Source: SKKY01 sp965228015 (lineage in GTDB: Bacteria; Bacillota; Peptococcia; Peptococcales; SKKY01). From it: DNA of 64,000 bases. The notes below the pieces were generated by a model. The model was not told the origin of the DNA. It did no database searches and was given only the letters and a program-made list of their open reading frames with translations. Where the stretch lies: NCBI GenBank assembly GCA_965228015.1, contig OZ245787.1:186001-250000 (forward strand). Direction: 5' to 3'. Shown piece by piece: positions 27,968-36,311 of the stretch. The translations under genes were made by a program, and so were the position numbers. Every line of letters begins with the position of its first letter. The first letter of the stretch is position 1.

Positions 27968-28490
27968 TATTAGTCACGAAGCCTATGTATTTTTTATTTC
28001 CATGCTACCTCTTTTTGAGCTGAGATTATCAATACCTTATGGTATTTTGAATCAGCTCCCCTGGCAGGAAACATTTATTCTTGCAATTGCCGGAAATTTT
28101 ATTCCTATTATCCCATTATTGCTTTTACTTGAAAAAGTCCTTAATTTTTTAAACCGATTTGAAATCTTTAAAAAATTCTACGATTTTGTAATGGAAAAAA
28201 CTCATAAAAATAAGGGTATAGTTGAAAAATACAGAAAACTTGGATTATTTATATTTGTTGCAATTCCTATGCCAGGGTCTGGAGTTTACACTGGATCAGC
28301 TATAGCAATGCTTTTGGGAATGAAGAAAAGAGAATCCTTCCCTGCCCTTACTTTGGGTATGATTCTTGCTGGTATATTAGTTACTTCCGCAACTATGGGA
28401 GTGGTGAATATTTTTGATAATCCGGCTTTTGTTATTTTGTTCATTTTAATATTATTTTTTATATATAAAAAGATCTCAAGAACCTCCTAA
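27957..28490 (+). CDS. Small multi-drug export family membrane protein (COG2426)
   Basis: 177 residues with about four to five hydrophobic helices. The N-terminal SMLPLFELRLSIPYGI and later FVAIPMPGSGVYTGSAIAMLLG are the conserved blocks of the COG2426/Sm_multidrug_ex family. Function is poorly known despite the family name. ATG 27957 overlaps the M28-like gene. A terminator follows at once. Intact. Confidence 0.85.
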   Translation: MLDNISHEAYVFFISMLPLFELRLSIPYGILNQLPWQETFILAIAGNFIPIIPLLLLLEKVLNFLNRFEIFKKFYDFVMEKTHKNKGIVEKYRKLGLFIFVAIPMPGSGVYTGSAIAMLLGMKKRESFPALTLGMILAGILVTSATMGVVNIFDNPAFVILFILILFFIYKKISRTS

Positions 28491-28508
28491 ATGGAGGGTC
28501 TTTTTTTA
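28478..28508 (+). terminator. Intrinsic terminator after the COG2426 gene
   Basis: Stem AGA-CCTCC / GGAGG-TCT with one mismatch, followed by T7. It overlaps the stop codon of the upstream gene. Confidence 0.75.
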
Positions 28509-28513
28509 TTTAT

Positions 28514-28532
28514 GGGACTAGAGTCCCTTTTT
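28514..28532 (+). terminator. Second short terminator hairpin before mraZ
   Basis: GGGACT AG AGTCCC followed by T5. With the hairpin just upstream it separates the mra operon from upstream transcription. Confidence 0.65.
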
Positions 28533-28570
28533 GATATTTATTAATAAATTATGAATTATTTTAGCATAAT

Positions 28571-28625
28571 AGTGGTAAAATATACTCAAAGTAGTAAAAA
28601 GTGGTTAGAAGTGGAACAAAGTGGG
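28571..28625 (+). promoter_or_regulatory. mraZ promoter and MraZ operator repeats
   Basis: An extended -10 TGGTAAAAT lies at 28573-28581. Four repeats with GTRG start exactly 10 bp apart at 28591, 28601, 28611 and 28621 (GTAG, GTGG, GTGG, GTGG), each preceded by an A-rich triplet. MraZ is known to bind tandem short G-rich repeats spaced one helical turn apart upstream of its own gene, so this is a textbook autoregulatory site. The match of the first repeat is weakest. Confidence 0.82.
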
Positions 28626-28636
28626 TGAATTTCAAG

Positions 28637-29074
28637 ATGTTTATGGGTGAATATCAACATACGATAGACCAAAAAGGCAGAATTATGATGCCAGCCAAAA
28701 TAAGAACTCGGCTGGGAGAACGCTTTGTTCTTGCTAAGGGTCTGGATTCCTGCTTATTTGTATACCCAGAACAAGAATGGAAAGTCCTGGAAGAAAAACT
28801 TAAAAAACTTCCATTTACTAACAGAGATGCTCGTAATTTTTCAAGATTCTTTTTCTCTGGTGCATTGGAAGTTGAATTCGATAAACAAGGACGTATTCTT
28901 GTTCCTAATAATCTTAGAAATCACGGAAAGCTCGAAAAAGATGTAGTTATTATTGGGGTTTCTACAAGACTTGAAATTTGGGATAAGGAAACCTGGGAGA
29001 ATTATAATAATGAAACTCAAGGTGAATATGAAGAACTTGCAGAAAAAATGATGGATTTTGAAATAAACTTCTAA
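28637..29074 (+). CDS. mraZ: Transcriptional regulator MraZ
   Basis: A doubled AbrB-like (SpoVT/AbrB) DNA-binding protein that represses the division/cell-wall operon. Each half shows the family motif: DQKGRIMMPAKIR near residue 11 and DKQGRILVPNNLR near 84. Start ATG 28637 (MFMGEYQHTID) gives the usual ~145 residues; the frame is open upstream through the operator repeats but that extension is not expected. First gene of the dcw block. Intact. Confidence 0.96.
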   Translation: MFMGEYQHTIDQKGRIMMPAKIRTRLGERFVLAKGLDSCLFVYPEQEWKVLEEKLKKLPFTNRDARNFSRFFFSGALEVEFDKQGRILVPNNLRNHGKLEKDVVIIGVSTRLEIWDKETWENYNNETQGEYEELAEKMMDFEINF

Positions 29075-29088
29075 AAAATGGTGATTAA

Positions 29089-30072
29089 ATGGCTTTTCAA
29101 CATATATCAGTTTTACTAAATGAATCCGTACAGTTCATGAAGCCTAAGCCAGGGGAGATCTTTGTAGATGGTACTTTAGGAGGGGCAGGTCATTCCCTGG
29201 CATTTTTGGGTAAATTGCTGCCTGGAGGTAAATTGATAGGTATTGATCAAGATGTCACAGCTTTGAAAAATGCTGAAGAAAAGCTAAAGGAATATAAAGA
29301 AAATATATTATTAGTCCATGATAATTTTCAAAATCTAGGGAAAATAATAAATGAAATGTACCCAGAAGGTGTAGACGGGATTTTTTTGGATATAGGTGTT
29401 TCATCTCCTCAAATAGATACACCTGAAAGAGGTTTCAGTTATATGCATGATGCCCCTTTGGATATGAGAATGAACCGGGATGAAGCAATTGATGCAAAAT
29501 ACATAATCAATAATTATTCCGTGGAAGAACTTCACAGAACAATTAAAAAATACGGTGAAGAAAACTGGGCTAAAAGAATAGCAGAATTTATTGCAGAAAA
29601 AAGAAAAGAAAAACCAGTAGAAACAACAGGAGAATTGGTGAAAATTATAGAGGCCGCTATACCAAAAGCTGCCAGAGAAAAAGGTTCTCATCCTGCAAAA
29701 AGAACATTTCAGGCATTGAGAATAGAAGTTAACAAAGAACTTGAGGTGCTTGAAAAAGTAATCGATGATTCAATAAAAGTATTAAAAAGTGGCGGAAGGC
29801 TGGGCATAATAACCTTCCATTCCCTGGAAGACAGAATCGTAAAAGAAAAATTTAATTATTATGAAAAAGATTGTATATGTCCTCCAGAATTTCCAATATG
29901 CAATTGTGATAAGAAAAGAGAAGTAAAGATTCTTTCAAGAAAACCTATAGTTCCTTCAGAAGAAGAAACTATGCATAATCCAAGAGCAAAAAGCGCCAAA
30001 TTACGAGTATTAAAAAAATTAATGAGCGGTGGTGTAATTAATGGAAAGTACAAGAAGAGTTGTTGGTCTTGA
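29089..30072 (+). CDS. rsmH: 16S rRNA (cytosine(1402)-N4)-methyltransferase RsmH
   Basis: SAM-dependent methylation of C1402 in the ribosomal P site. It has FVDGTLGGAGHSLAFL at residues about 25-40, LDIGVSSPQIDTPERGFSY, HPAKRTFQALRIEVN and FHSLEDRIVK, all family blocks. 327 residues, somewhat longer at the C-terminus because it runs 32 bp into ftsL. A zinc-like CICPPEFPICNC segment lies near 263-274. Intact. Confidence 0.97.
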   Translation: MAFQHISVLLNESVQFMKPKPGEIFVDGTLGGAGHSLAFLGKLLPGGKLIGIDQDVTALKNAEEKLKEYKENILLVHDNFQNLGKIINEMYPEGVDGIFLDIGVSSPQIDTPERGFSYMHDAPLDMRMNRDEAIDAKYIINNYSVEELHRTIKKYGEENWAKRIAEFIAEKRKEKPVETTGELVKIIEAAIPKAAREKGSHPAKRTFQALRIEVNKELEVLEKVIDDSIKVLKSGGRLGIITFHSLEDRIVKEKFNYYEKDCICPPEFPICNCDKKREVKILSRKPIVPSEEETMHNPRAKSAKLRVLKKLMSGGVINGKYKKSCWS

Positions 30073-30421
30073 TTATTCAGTTCAGGGAATGAGCATTCCA
30101 CAAAGGGAAAGGGTAGTAAGAGAAAAGGTTAAAGTAAGAGAAGATAAATCTCATGTAGTTGAAAATGAAGTGAAAGGATTGTTCAAATACTTCTGTACTG
30201 TATTAGTTTGCATGGCTTTATTACTTGGACAAGGTGTATACATAAATAATCAGGGTGTTGAAATGGGCAAGTTGAATGGCATGATTGAAGAGTATAAGTT
30301 AAGCAACGACAAAAATATAATAAAAATTTCAAATCTTTCTTCTTTGGAAAATATAGAAAAAACTGCTATAAACGAATATAATATGGTAAAGCCTGAAAGA
30401 ATTCAGTATTTACTTAGATAA
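30041..30421 (+). CDS. ftsL: Cell division protein FtsL-like
   Basis: 126 residues with a basic cytoplasmic N-terminus (residues 1-45), one TM helix (FKYFCTVLVCMALLLGQGVYI), and an extracellular coiled-coil-like region ending in KPERIQYL, the layout of FtsL. Identification rests on topology and position between rsmH and the division PBP, since FtsL sequences diverge. In the divisome FtsL pairs with DivIC and FtsQ. Overlaps rsmH by 32 bp. Confidence 0.85.
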   Translation: MESTRRVVGLDYSVQGMSIPQRERVVREKVKVREDKSHVVENEVKGLFKYFCTVLVCMALLLGQGVYINNQGVEMGKLNGMIEEYKLSNDKNIIKISNLSSLENIEKTAINEYNMVKPERIQYLLR

Positions 30422-30444
30422 TTCATAAACACAAGGAGAAAAAA

Positions 30445-32601
30445 TTGAAAACAGTCCCAGAAAAAAATATAAATATGTTTAGAATAAAAATTACTATAGC
30501 GATTTTCCTATTAGTAATTTTTATTATCGCCGGATATTTATTTAAAATAATGATAATAGATGGTGATGATTTAAAAAGATTATCAATCAATCAAAGCTTC
30601 CGGGAAGTTGAGACAGAATCTAAAAGAGGAGGAATATATGACAGAAACGGCTCTCCTCTTGCAATTAGTCTTGATGCTTATTCTCTTGCCATTGATCCTC
30701 TTCTTTCAAGGGAGGATAAGGATTTACATAATAAGCTAAGGGAAATATCATCAATTACCGGCATAGAAGAAGAAAAGCTTGTTGAAGCAGTAAACAAGCA
30801 AAGTCGCTTTGTTTGGATAAAAAGGCTTCTAGAAGATGAAGAAACAGAAAAAATAAGAGAAGTACGTTTAAGAGGTGCTTTGCTTTTTGAAGAAAGTAAA
30901 AGGGTTTACCCCAAAGGACAGTTCCTTGCTAATGTTATTGGATTTGTAGGCCAGGATAACAAGGGTCTTGAAGGTATAGAATATTACTATGACTCTGTTT
31001 TAAGGGGAACTCCGGGAAAAATTCTTGTAGAAGAAGATTCCAAGGGGAGAAGTATTAATTCATCCGTATATCAAATATCCAGACCTTCTAAAGAAGGTCT
31101 GGATATTTATCTGGCAATTGATGAGACAATTCAATATGTTACAGAAAAAAGACTTATTCAGGCAGTGGAAGAACTTAATGCAGACAAAGCTGTGGCTATG
31201 GTATATGATCTCCAAAACGGAGAGTTTTTATCTATGGCTAGCTACCCTACCTATGATCCGAATATATATTCAACTTTTACTAATGAGCGCTTTAGAAATA
31301 TTGCCATTAATTCAATTTACGAAGTAGGATCTACTTTTAAACCCTTTGTTGCTTCCGTGGCAATTGAAGAAGCAAAAATTGGTAAAGATGAAATAATTCA
31401 ATGTGATAGTTCAATAAAAGTATTAAATTATAACATTAGAGAAATAATATATCCAAAAAGTTATGGAAAACAAACTATTGTTCAGGCATTACAAAATTCT
31501 TCTAATGTTGGCTTTGTTCAAATTGGCCAAAGAGTAGGAAAAGAAGATTTATACAGATATATAAAGGGTTTTGGACTTGAAGGAAGAACTGGCATTGATT
31601 TGCCTGGTGAAAGAACAAGTAATATTATTCCTGAAAAAAGAGCGACTATTCTTGATGTTTCAGTTAGTTCAATTGGACAGGGGAATGCTTTAACTCCAGT
31701 TCAATTAATCAGAAGTTTTGCCGCAATAGTAAATGAAGGTAAATTAATGAAACCTTATTTGCTAAAAGAAGCTAAAGATTCCCAGGGGGATGTAATTATA
31801 AAAAACGACCCTAAGGTTGAAAATATAGTTATATCTAAAGAAACTTCAGAATTTATGAGAAATGCTTTAAAAAGCGTTGTTGATAAAGGGACTGGAAGAA
31901 GAGCAAGGATTGAAGGCTTTAGTATCGCAGGTAAAACAGGTACAGCACAGAAGATTTCTGATAAAGGGGGATATCTTGAAGACCAGGTGGTGACATCATT
32001 TATTGGTTTTGCCCCTTCAAATAATCCAAGGTTTGTCTGTCTTGTAATGGTAGACACCCCTAAAACCTATAAAACCGGAAGTCAGACCGCTGCTCCTGTA
32101 TTTAAAGATGTAATAGAAAAAACCTTGGAATATTATGATATAGTTCCTGAAATACTGCCAGAGGAAGTAGAGGTTGCAGATATTCTTCCTAGAAAAATTG
32201 AAAATACAAAAATAGTTCAGAAATATCATTCAATGGAAATTGAAAAATCTGAAGAAATTAAAAATAATCCTGATAACTTTATTCTTAAAGGAAATGGTAG
32301 CTATATCTTAGCTCAATATCCATTTGAGGGAGAAGAAATAAAAGAAAGTCAAAAAATATTCATATATTTGTCGGATAAAGAGAAAAATGAGATAATGGTG
32401 CCTGAATTAAAGGATTTGACTATTTTGGAAGCTGGAAAACTTCTGGAACAAATGGGACTGATAATAAAAGTAAATGGCAGTGGATATGCGGAATCTCAAT
32501 TGCCTTCACCGGATACAGTTCTGAAAAAAGATTCAATAGTTCAAGTATATTTTTCAAATAAAAACGAAAGGCGAATTGAAAATGATAAAACTCAGTCTTA
32601 A
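30445..32601 (+). CDS. Division transpeptidase (PBP2B/SpoVD type) with PASTA domain
   Basis: Class B penicillin-binding protein that crosslinks septal peptidoglycan. TTG start at 30445 after AAGGAGA. One TM helix (residues about 13-33), a pedestal/dimerisation region, then the transpeptidase: SxxK at Ser296 (GSTFKPF), SxN at Ser352-Asn354, and KTG at Lys497-Gly499 (AGKTGTAQ). The C-terminal ~150 residues include at least one PASTA domain (VPELKDLTILEAGKLLEQMG). 718 residues. In sporulators SpoVD makes the cortex, but here this is the only PBP in the dcw operon, so a vegetative division role is inferred. A perfect hairpin lies inside the gene at 31073-31108. Confidence 0.93.
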   Translation: MKTVPEKNINMFRIKITIAIFLLVIFIIAGYLFKIMIIDGDDLKRLSINQSFREVETESKRGGIYDRNGSPLAISLDAYSLAIDPLLSREDKDLHNKLREISSITGIEEEKLVEAVNKQSRFVWIKRLLEDEETEKIREVRLRGALLFEESKRVYPKGQFLANVIGFVGQDNKGLEGIEYYYDSVLRGTPGKILVEEDSKGRSINSSVYQISRPSKEGLDIYLAIDETIQYVTEKRLIQAVEELNADKAVAMVYDLQNGEFLSMASYPTYDPNIYSTFTNERFRNIAINSIYEVGSTFKPFVASVAIEEAKIGKDEIIQCDSSIKVLNYNIREIIYPKSYGKQTIVQALQNSSNVGFVQIGQRVGKEDLYRYIKGFGLEGRTGIDLPGERTSNIIPEKRATILDVSVSSIGQGNALTPVQLIRSFAAIVNEGKLMKPYLLKEAKDSQGDVIIKNDPKVENIVISKETSEFMRNALKSVVDKGTGRRARIEGFSIAGKTGTAQKISDKGGYLEDQVVTSFIGFAPSNNPRFVCLVMVDTPKTYKTGSQTAAPVFKDVIEKTLEYYDIVPEILPEEVEVADILPRKIENTKIVQKYHSMEIEKSEEIKNNPDNFILKGNGSYILAQYPFEGEEIKESQKIFIYLSDKEKNEIMVPELKDLTILEAGKLLEQMGLIIKVNGSGYAESQLPSPDTVLKKDSIVQVYFSNKNERRIENDKTQS
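31073..31108. repeat. Perfect 17-bp inverted repeat inside the division PBP gene
   Basis: Arms 31073-31089 and 31092-31108 pair perfectly with only AA between them. The coding sense (SRPSKEGLDIYLAID) is conserved-looking, so the hairpin exists within normal coding sequence. No T run follows, so it is not a terminator. Confidence 0.75.
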
Positions 32602-33979
32602 AGATTTTGCTTTTCTCCTGGGCTATCAATATCAAGGAGATGAAAATATATATTTTAATAAAATTGTTATTGATTCCAGAAAAGTAAGTTCAGGTGATCT
32701 TTTTATAGCAGTAAAGGGAGAAGAGACTGACGGTCATAAGTATATAGGACAAGCATTAGAAAATGGTGCTTCTGGAGTGTTATTTTTAGGTGGCAGTAAA
32801 GAAGTTTTATTAGAAAAAGCAAACTATATTATTGGCAATCATGAAGATACCCTGGAAGAATTACTTTATAAAACCGGAAAATTAATAAAAAGTAAATCTA
32901 AGGCTAAAGTGATTGGCATTACAGGTAGTGTAGGTAAAACAACTACAAAAGATATGCTTTATGCAGTTCTAAAAAAACAGTGGAATGTAATTAAAACAGA
33001 AGGAAATTATAATAATGAGCTTGGTTTGCCTGTTACTATGTCAAAGGCCGATGAAGATACGGACTTTATGATTTTAGAAATGGGTATGAGAGGGCCAGGT
33101 GAGATTAGATATCTTACAGAAATTGCTGAACCGGACTATGGAATAATTACCAGTATCGAGCCTGTTCATGCGGAACTACTAGGAAGTATAGAAAATATTG
33201 CAAAAGCAAAAAGTGAATTAGCAGAAAAAATAAGTGAAGAAGGATGTTTAGTAATTAACTATAAAGATATAGATCTGCTTAAACCTTATCTTAAGGGGTG
33301 TAAAGGGAAAATTATTACTGTTGGTTTTTCTGATAAAGCAGATTTTTTTATAAAAGAAATAGTATCTGAAAAGGAAAAGGAAACTGAATTTATTTTAGCT
33401 AATAACTCTTTTGAGAAAAAAATAAAAATCAATGTTCCGGGTAAACATAATGTTCAGAATGCTGCAGCTGTATCAGCCTTATGTGATTTTTTAGTATTAA
33501 AAGAAAAATCTTTGGAGGGATTAATAGAAGTTGATTTTTCTGAAATGAGATTTAGCATAAAAGAAATATCAGGAGTAAAATTAATAAATGATGCTTATAA
33601 TGCCAACCCATCATCTACAAGTTTTTCTTTAGAATCTCTTGGGAAAATTAATGGGGAAAGAAAAATTTTTGTTTTTGCCGATATGTTTGAACTTGGAGAA
33701 TATGAAAAAGAAGGTCATGAAAGGGTGGCAGAGAAAGCTAAAGAAGAAAAAGTTGATATTATATTTCTATTAGGAGATAAAGTTTCCTTCACATATGACA
33801 AGTTTAAAAAAATAAATTATAACATGAAGAATGTTTTTTTATTCAACGATAGAGCACAGCTTTTAGATAAGATTAAAGAAACTATCATTAAAGGTGATGT
33901 AATACTCTTAAAAGGGAGCAGAGGCATGCACCTTGAGAAAACAGAAAGAGAAATTGAGGAATTCTTAAATGTATTATGA
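32582..33979 (+). CDS. murF: UDP-MurNAc-tripeptide-D-Ala-D-Ala ligase MurF
   Basis: Adds D-Ala-D-Ala to the cytoplasmic precursor, the last Mur ligase step. P-loop VIGITGSVGKTTTKDML at about 107-123, then the substrate/Mg region LILEMGMRGPGEI, and the C-terminal INDAYNANPSS motif typical of MurF. Start set at ATG 32582, about 10 bp after AAAGG; an in-frame TTG two codons earlier is the alternative. It overlaps the PBP gene by 20 bp. murE, usually just upstream, is absent here. Confidence 0.95.
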   Translation: MIKLSLKDFAFLLGYQYQGDENIYFNKIVIDSRKVSSGDLFIAVKGEETDGHKYIGQALENGASGVLFLGGSKEVLLEKANYIIGNHEDTLEELLYKTGKLIKSKSKAKVIGITGSVGKTTTKDMLYAVLKKQWNVIKTEGNYNNELGLPVTMSKADEDTDFMILEMGMRGPGEIRYLTEIAEPDYGIITSIEPVHAELLGSIENIAKAKSELAEKISEEGCLVINYKDIDLLKPYLKGCKGKIITVGFSDKADFFIKEIVSEKEKETEFILANNSFEKKIKINVPGKHNVQNAAAVSALCDFLVLKEKSLEGLIEVDFSEMRFSIKEISGVKLINDAYNANPSSTSFSLESLGKINGERKIFVFADMFELGEYEKEGHERVAEKAKEEKVDIIFLLGDKVSFTYDKFKKINYNMKNVFLFNDRAQLLDKIKETIIKGDVILLKGSRGMHLEKTEREIEEFLNVL

Positions 33980-34937
33980 GTTATTTGTGCTTCCTATTCT
34001 TACATGGCTTGGAATTATTGCAGGTAAATTTTTAATTCCATTTTTGCATAAACTAAAATTTGGTCAGATTGTAAGAGAAGAAGGACCAGAAAGCCATAAA
34101 ACTAAAACCGGAACACCAACAATGGGAGGAATATTATTTTTTATAATGTTTCTTCTTGGTGGTATTATTTTTGGCAGTGGATTTTTATTTGGAGCAATAA
34201 GCAAGGAACTTTGGTTTATGATTATTTTTTCTTTAGTCTTCGGTCTTATTGGATTCGCTGATGACTTTTTAATTATTTTGAAAAAGAATAACCAAGGCCT
34301 GAATGCAAAGAATAAGTTGTTGTTAATTATTTTAGCAGCTCTTTCCGGGATATGGTTCTATTTAAATGTTCTAAATTATTCTACAGTTATAGGGCTTGAA
34401 AAGTTTGGGTTTTCTGTTGATCTTGGGCCTTTTTATTACGTTTTTGCAATTATTTTGATTGCAGGTACTACAAATGCTGTTAATCTTACAGATGGTATCG
34501 ATGGACTTTCTTCCTCCGTAACTGTTGTTGCTACTTTATTTTATTTTATTTATGGTCATATATCAGAGAACTACAGTATTGTAGTTTTTGCTATTCTACT
34601 GATTTCCTCTTGTTTAGCTTTTCTTTATTACAACTGGAATCCTGCAAGGGTTTTTATGGGAGACGCAGGTTCTTTGCTTCTCGGAGGCGCCTTGGCTGCC
34701 CTGGCAATGACAACAAAAACGGAAATATTGCTGCCTTTGGTTGGAGGAGTTTTTGTGTTAGAAACTCTTTCTGTGATAGGGCAGGTATTTTCATATAAAA
34801 TGTTTAAAAAGAGAATTTTTAAAATGAGCCCCATTCATCATCATTTTGAATTAAGTGGCTGGAAAGAGAAGAAAATTGTAGTTATTTTTTCTGGAGTGGG
34901 TTTTGTTTTTTTAATTCTTTCCCTGAATTTATTCTAA
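33969..34937 (+). CDS. mraY: Phospho-MurNAc-pentapeptide translocase MraY
   Basis: Transfers phospho-MurNAc-pentapeptide to undecaprenyl phosphate to form lipid I. Ten-helix membrane enzyme, 322 residues. Catalytic motifs: FADDFLIILKKNNQGL (Asp-Asp), TNAVNLTDGIDGL, NPARVFMGDAGSL and SPIHHHFE. GTPTMGGILF near the N-terminus is also standard. Overlaps murF by 11 bp. Intact. Confidence 0.97.
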   Translation: MYYELFVLPILTWLGIIAGKFLIPFLHKLKFGQIVREEGPESHKTKTGTPTMGGILFFIMFLLGGIIFGSGFLFGAISKELWFMIIFSLVFGLIGFADDFLIILKKNNQGLNAKNKLLLIILAALSGIWFYLNVLNYSTVIGLEKFGFSVDLGPFYYVFAIILIAGTTNAVNLTDGIDGLSSSVTVVATLFYFIYGHISENYSIVVFAILLISSCLAFLYYNWNPARVFMGDAGSLLLGGALAALAMTTKTEILLPLVGGVFVLETLSVIGQVFSYKMFKKRIFKMSPIHHHFELSGWKEKKIVVIFSGVGFVFLILSLNLF

Positions 34938-34955
34938 AGGAACAGGTGATAATTT

Positions 34956-36311
34956 ATGGATTTACAATCTAAAAAAGTATTGGTTATTGGAGCTGCCAGA
35001 AGTGGAATAAAAACAACGGAATTTTTACTTTCAAAAGGGGCACAAGTATATTTAAACGATTTAAAGGAAAATCTCGAAATACCTGAAATATTTAATTCAA
35101 ATAATAATTTTCACACTATATTTGGCAGAGAACCAGAGTTATCTGAAATATCTTCGGATTTTATAGTAGTTAGTCCTGCAGTACCTTTAGATAAGGAATT
35201 TCTTCTTTCAGCAAAAGAAAGAGGTATTGAAATTATCAGCGAACTTGAATTAAGCTATCGTTTTACCAAAGCGCCTTTTATAGGAATAACAGGAACCAAT
35301 GGGAAAACTACAACTACCTCTTTAATCGGAGAATTGTTTAAAACAGCGGGTTTTAATACTCTTATTGGAGGTAATATCGGAGATCCTTTGGTTACAGAAG
35401 TGGAAAAAATACCAGGAAACGGGGTTATAGTAGCTGAAATATCAAGTTTTCAACTTGAAGGAATAAAAGAATTTGCACCCCAGGTTGCTATAATTACAAA
35501 TCTTACTCCAGATCATATGGACAGACATAAAACTATGGAAAATTATCTGGAAGCAAAAGCAAGGATTTTTGAAAATCAGTCAGAAAAAGACTTTTTGATT
35601 TTAAACTGGGATGATTCTGTAATAAGGGAACTAGGCAAAAGAAGTAAAGGCAAAGCTCTCTTTTTTAGCAGAAAAGAAGAAGTTAACCAAGGAGCTTTCA
35701 TTGAAGATGGGTTTTTGACAGTGTCTTTTAATGGTAAAAAAGAAAAAATAATTAAACCTGAAGAAATATTCATTAAAGGTGGGCACAACCTGGAGAATTC
35801 AATGTGCGGCGTTCTTACAGGTGTTGTAAAGGGAATAGACCCAAAAATTACAGCACAAGTTTTAAGAGATTTTAAGGGCGTGGAACACAGACTGGAATTC
35901 TCTGGAGAATACATGGGAGTAACCTATGTAAATGATTCCAAAGGCACTAATCCAGATGCAAGTCTTAAGGCTCTTGCTTCATACGATCAGCCTATAATAA
36001 TAATTGCAGGGGGAAAAAATAAAGGAAACTCCTTTGATGAATACGCAAAAGTTATAAAGGACAAATGTAAGTTTGCAGTTTTAATTGGTGAATCAAAGTT
36101 CGAAATTAAAGAAGAACTTGATAAAATTGGATTTAATAATTATTTTTTAACAGATAATTATGAAGAAGCAGTACAAAAAACCGTTCAGATATCTGAAAAA
36201 GGTGATGTGGTATTATTATCACCAGCCTGTGCAAGCTGGGATATGTTTCCCAACTATGAAATCAGAGGAAATCAATTTAAGGAACTGGTAAAAAAATATA
36301 ATGAAAAATAA
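34956..36311 (+). CDS. murD: UDP-MurNAc-L-Ala:D-Glu ligase MurD
   Basis: Adds D-glutamate to UDP-MurNAc-L-Ala. N-terminal Rossmann region VLVIGAARSGIKTTEFL, P-loop GITGTNGKTTTTSLIG near residue 110, LTPDHMDRHKTMENY, and the C-terminal VNDSKGTNPDASLKAL. 451 residues, usual length. GGAACAGG precedes ATG 34956. Overlaps ftsW by 11 bp. Confidence 0.97.
   Translation: MDLQSKKVLVIGAARSGIKTTEFLLSKGAQVYLNDLKENLEIPEIFNSNNNFHTIFGREPELSEISSDFIVVSPAVPLDKEFLLSAKERGIEIISELELSYRFTKAPFIGITGTNGKTTTTSLIGELFKTAGFNTLIGGNIGDPLVTEVEKIPGNGVIVAEISSFQLEGIKEFAPQVAIITNLTPDHMDRHKTMENYLEAKARIFENQSEKDFLILNWDDSVIRELGKRSKGKALFFSRKEEVNQGAFIEDGFLTVSFNGKKEKIIKPEEIFIKGGHNLENSMCGVLTGVVKGIDPKITAQVLRDFKGVEHRLEFSGEYMGVTYVNDSKGTNPDASLKALASYDQPIIIIAGGKNKGNSFDEYAKVIKDKCKFAVLIGESKFEIKEELDKIGFNNYFLTDNYEEAVQKTVQISEKGDVVLLSPACASWDMFPNYEIRGNQFKELVKKYNEK

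Noticed and set aside
28591..28625. Short tandem repeats as a CRISPR-like array
   Set aside because: The unit is only 10 bp with a 4-5-bp core, directly before mraZ, which fits the MraZ operator. No spacers or cas genes are present.
30445..32601. The dcw PBP as proof of sporulation (SpoVD)
   Set aside because: PASTA-bearing class B PBPs at this locus also serve vegetative division, and the sporulation sigma genes usually near ftsZ are absent.
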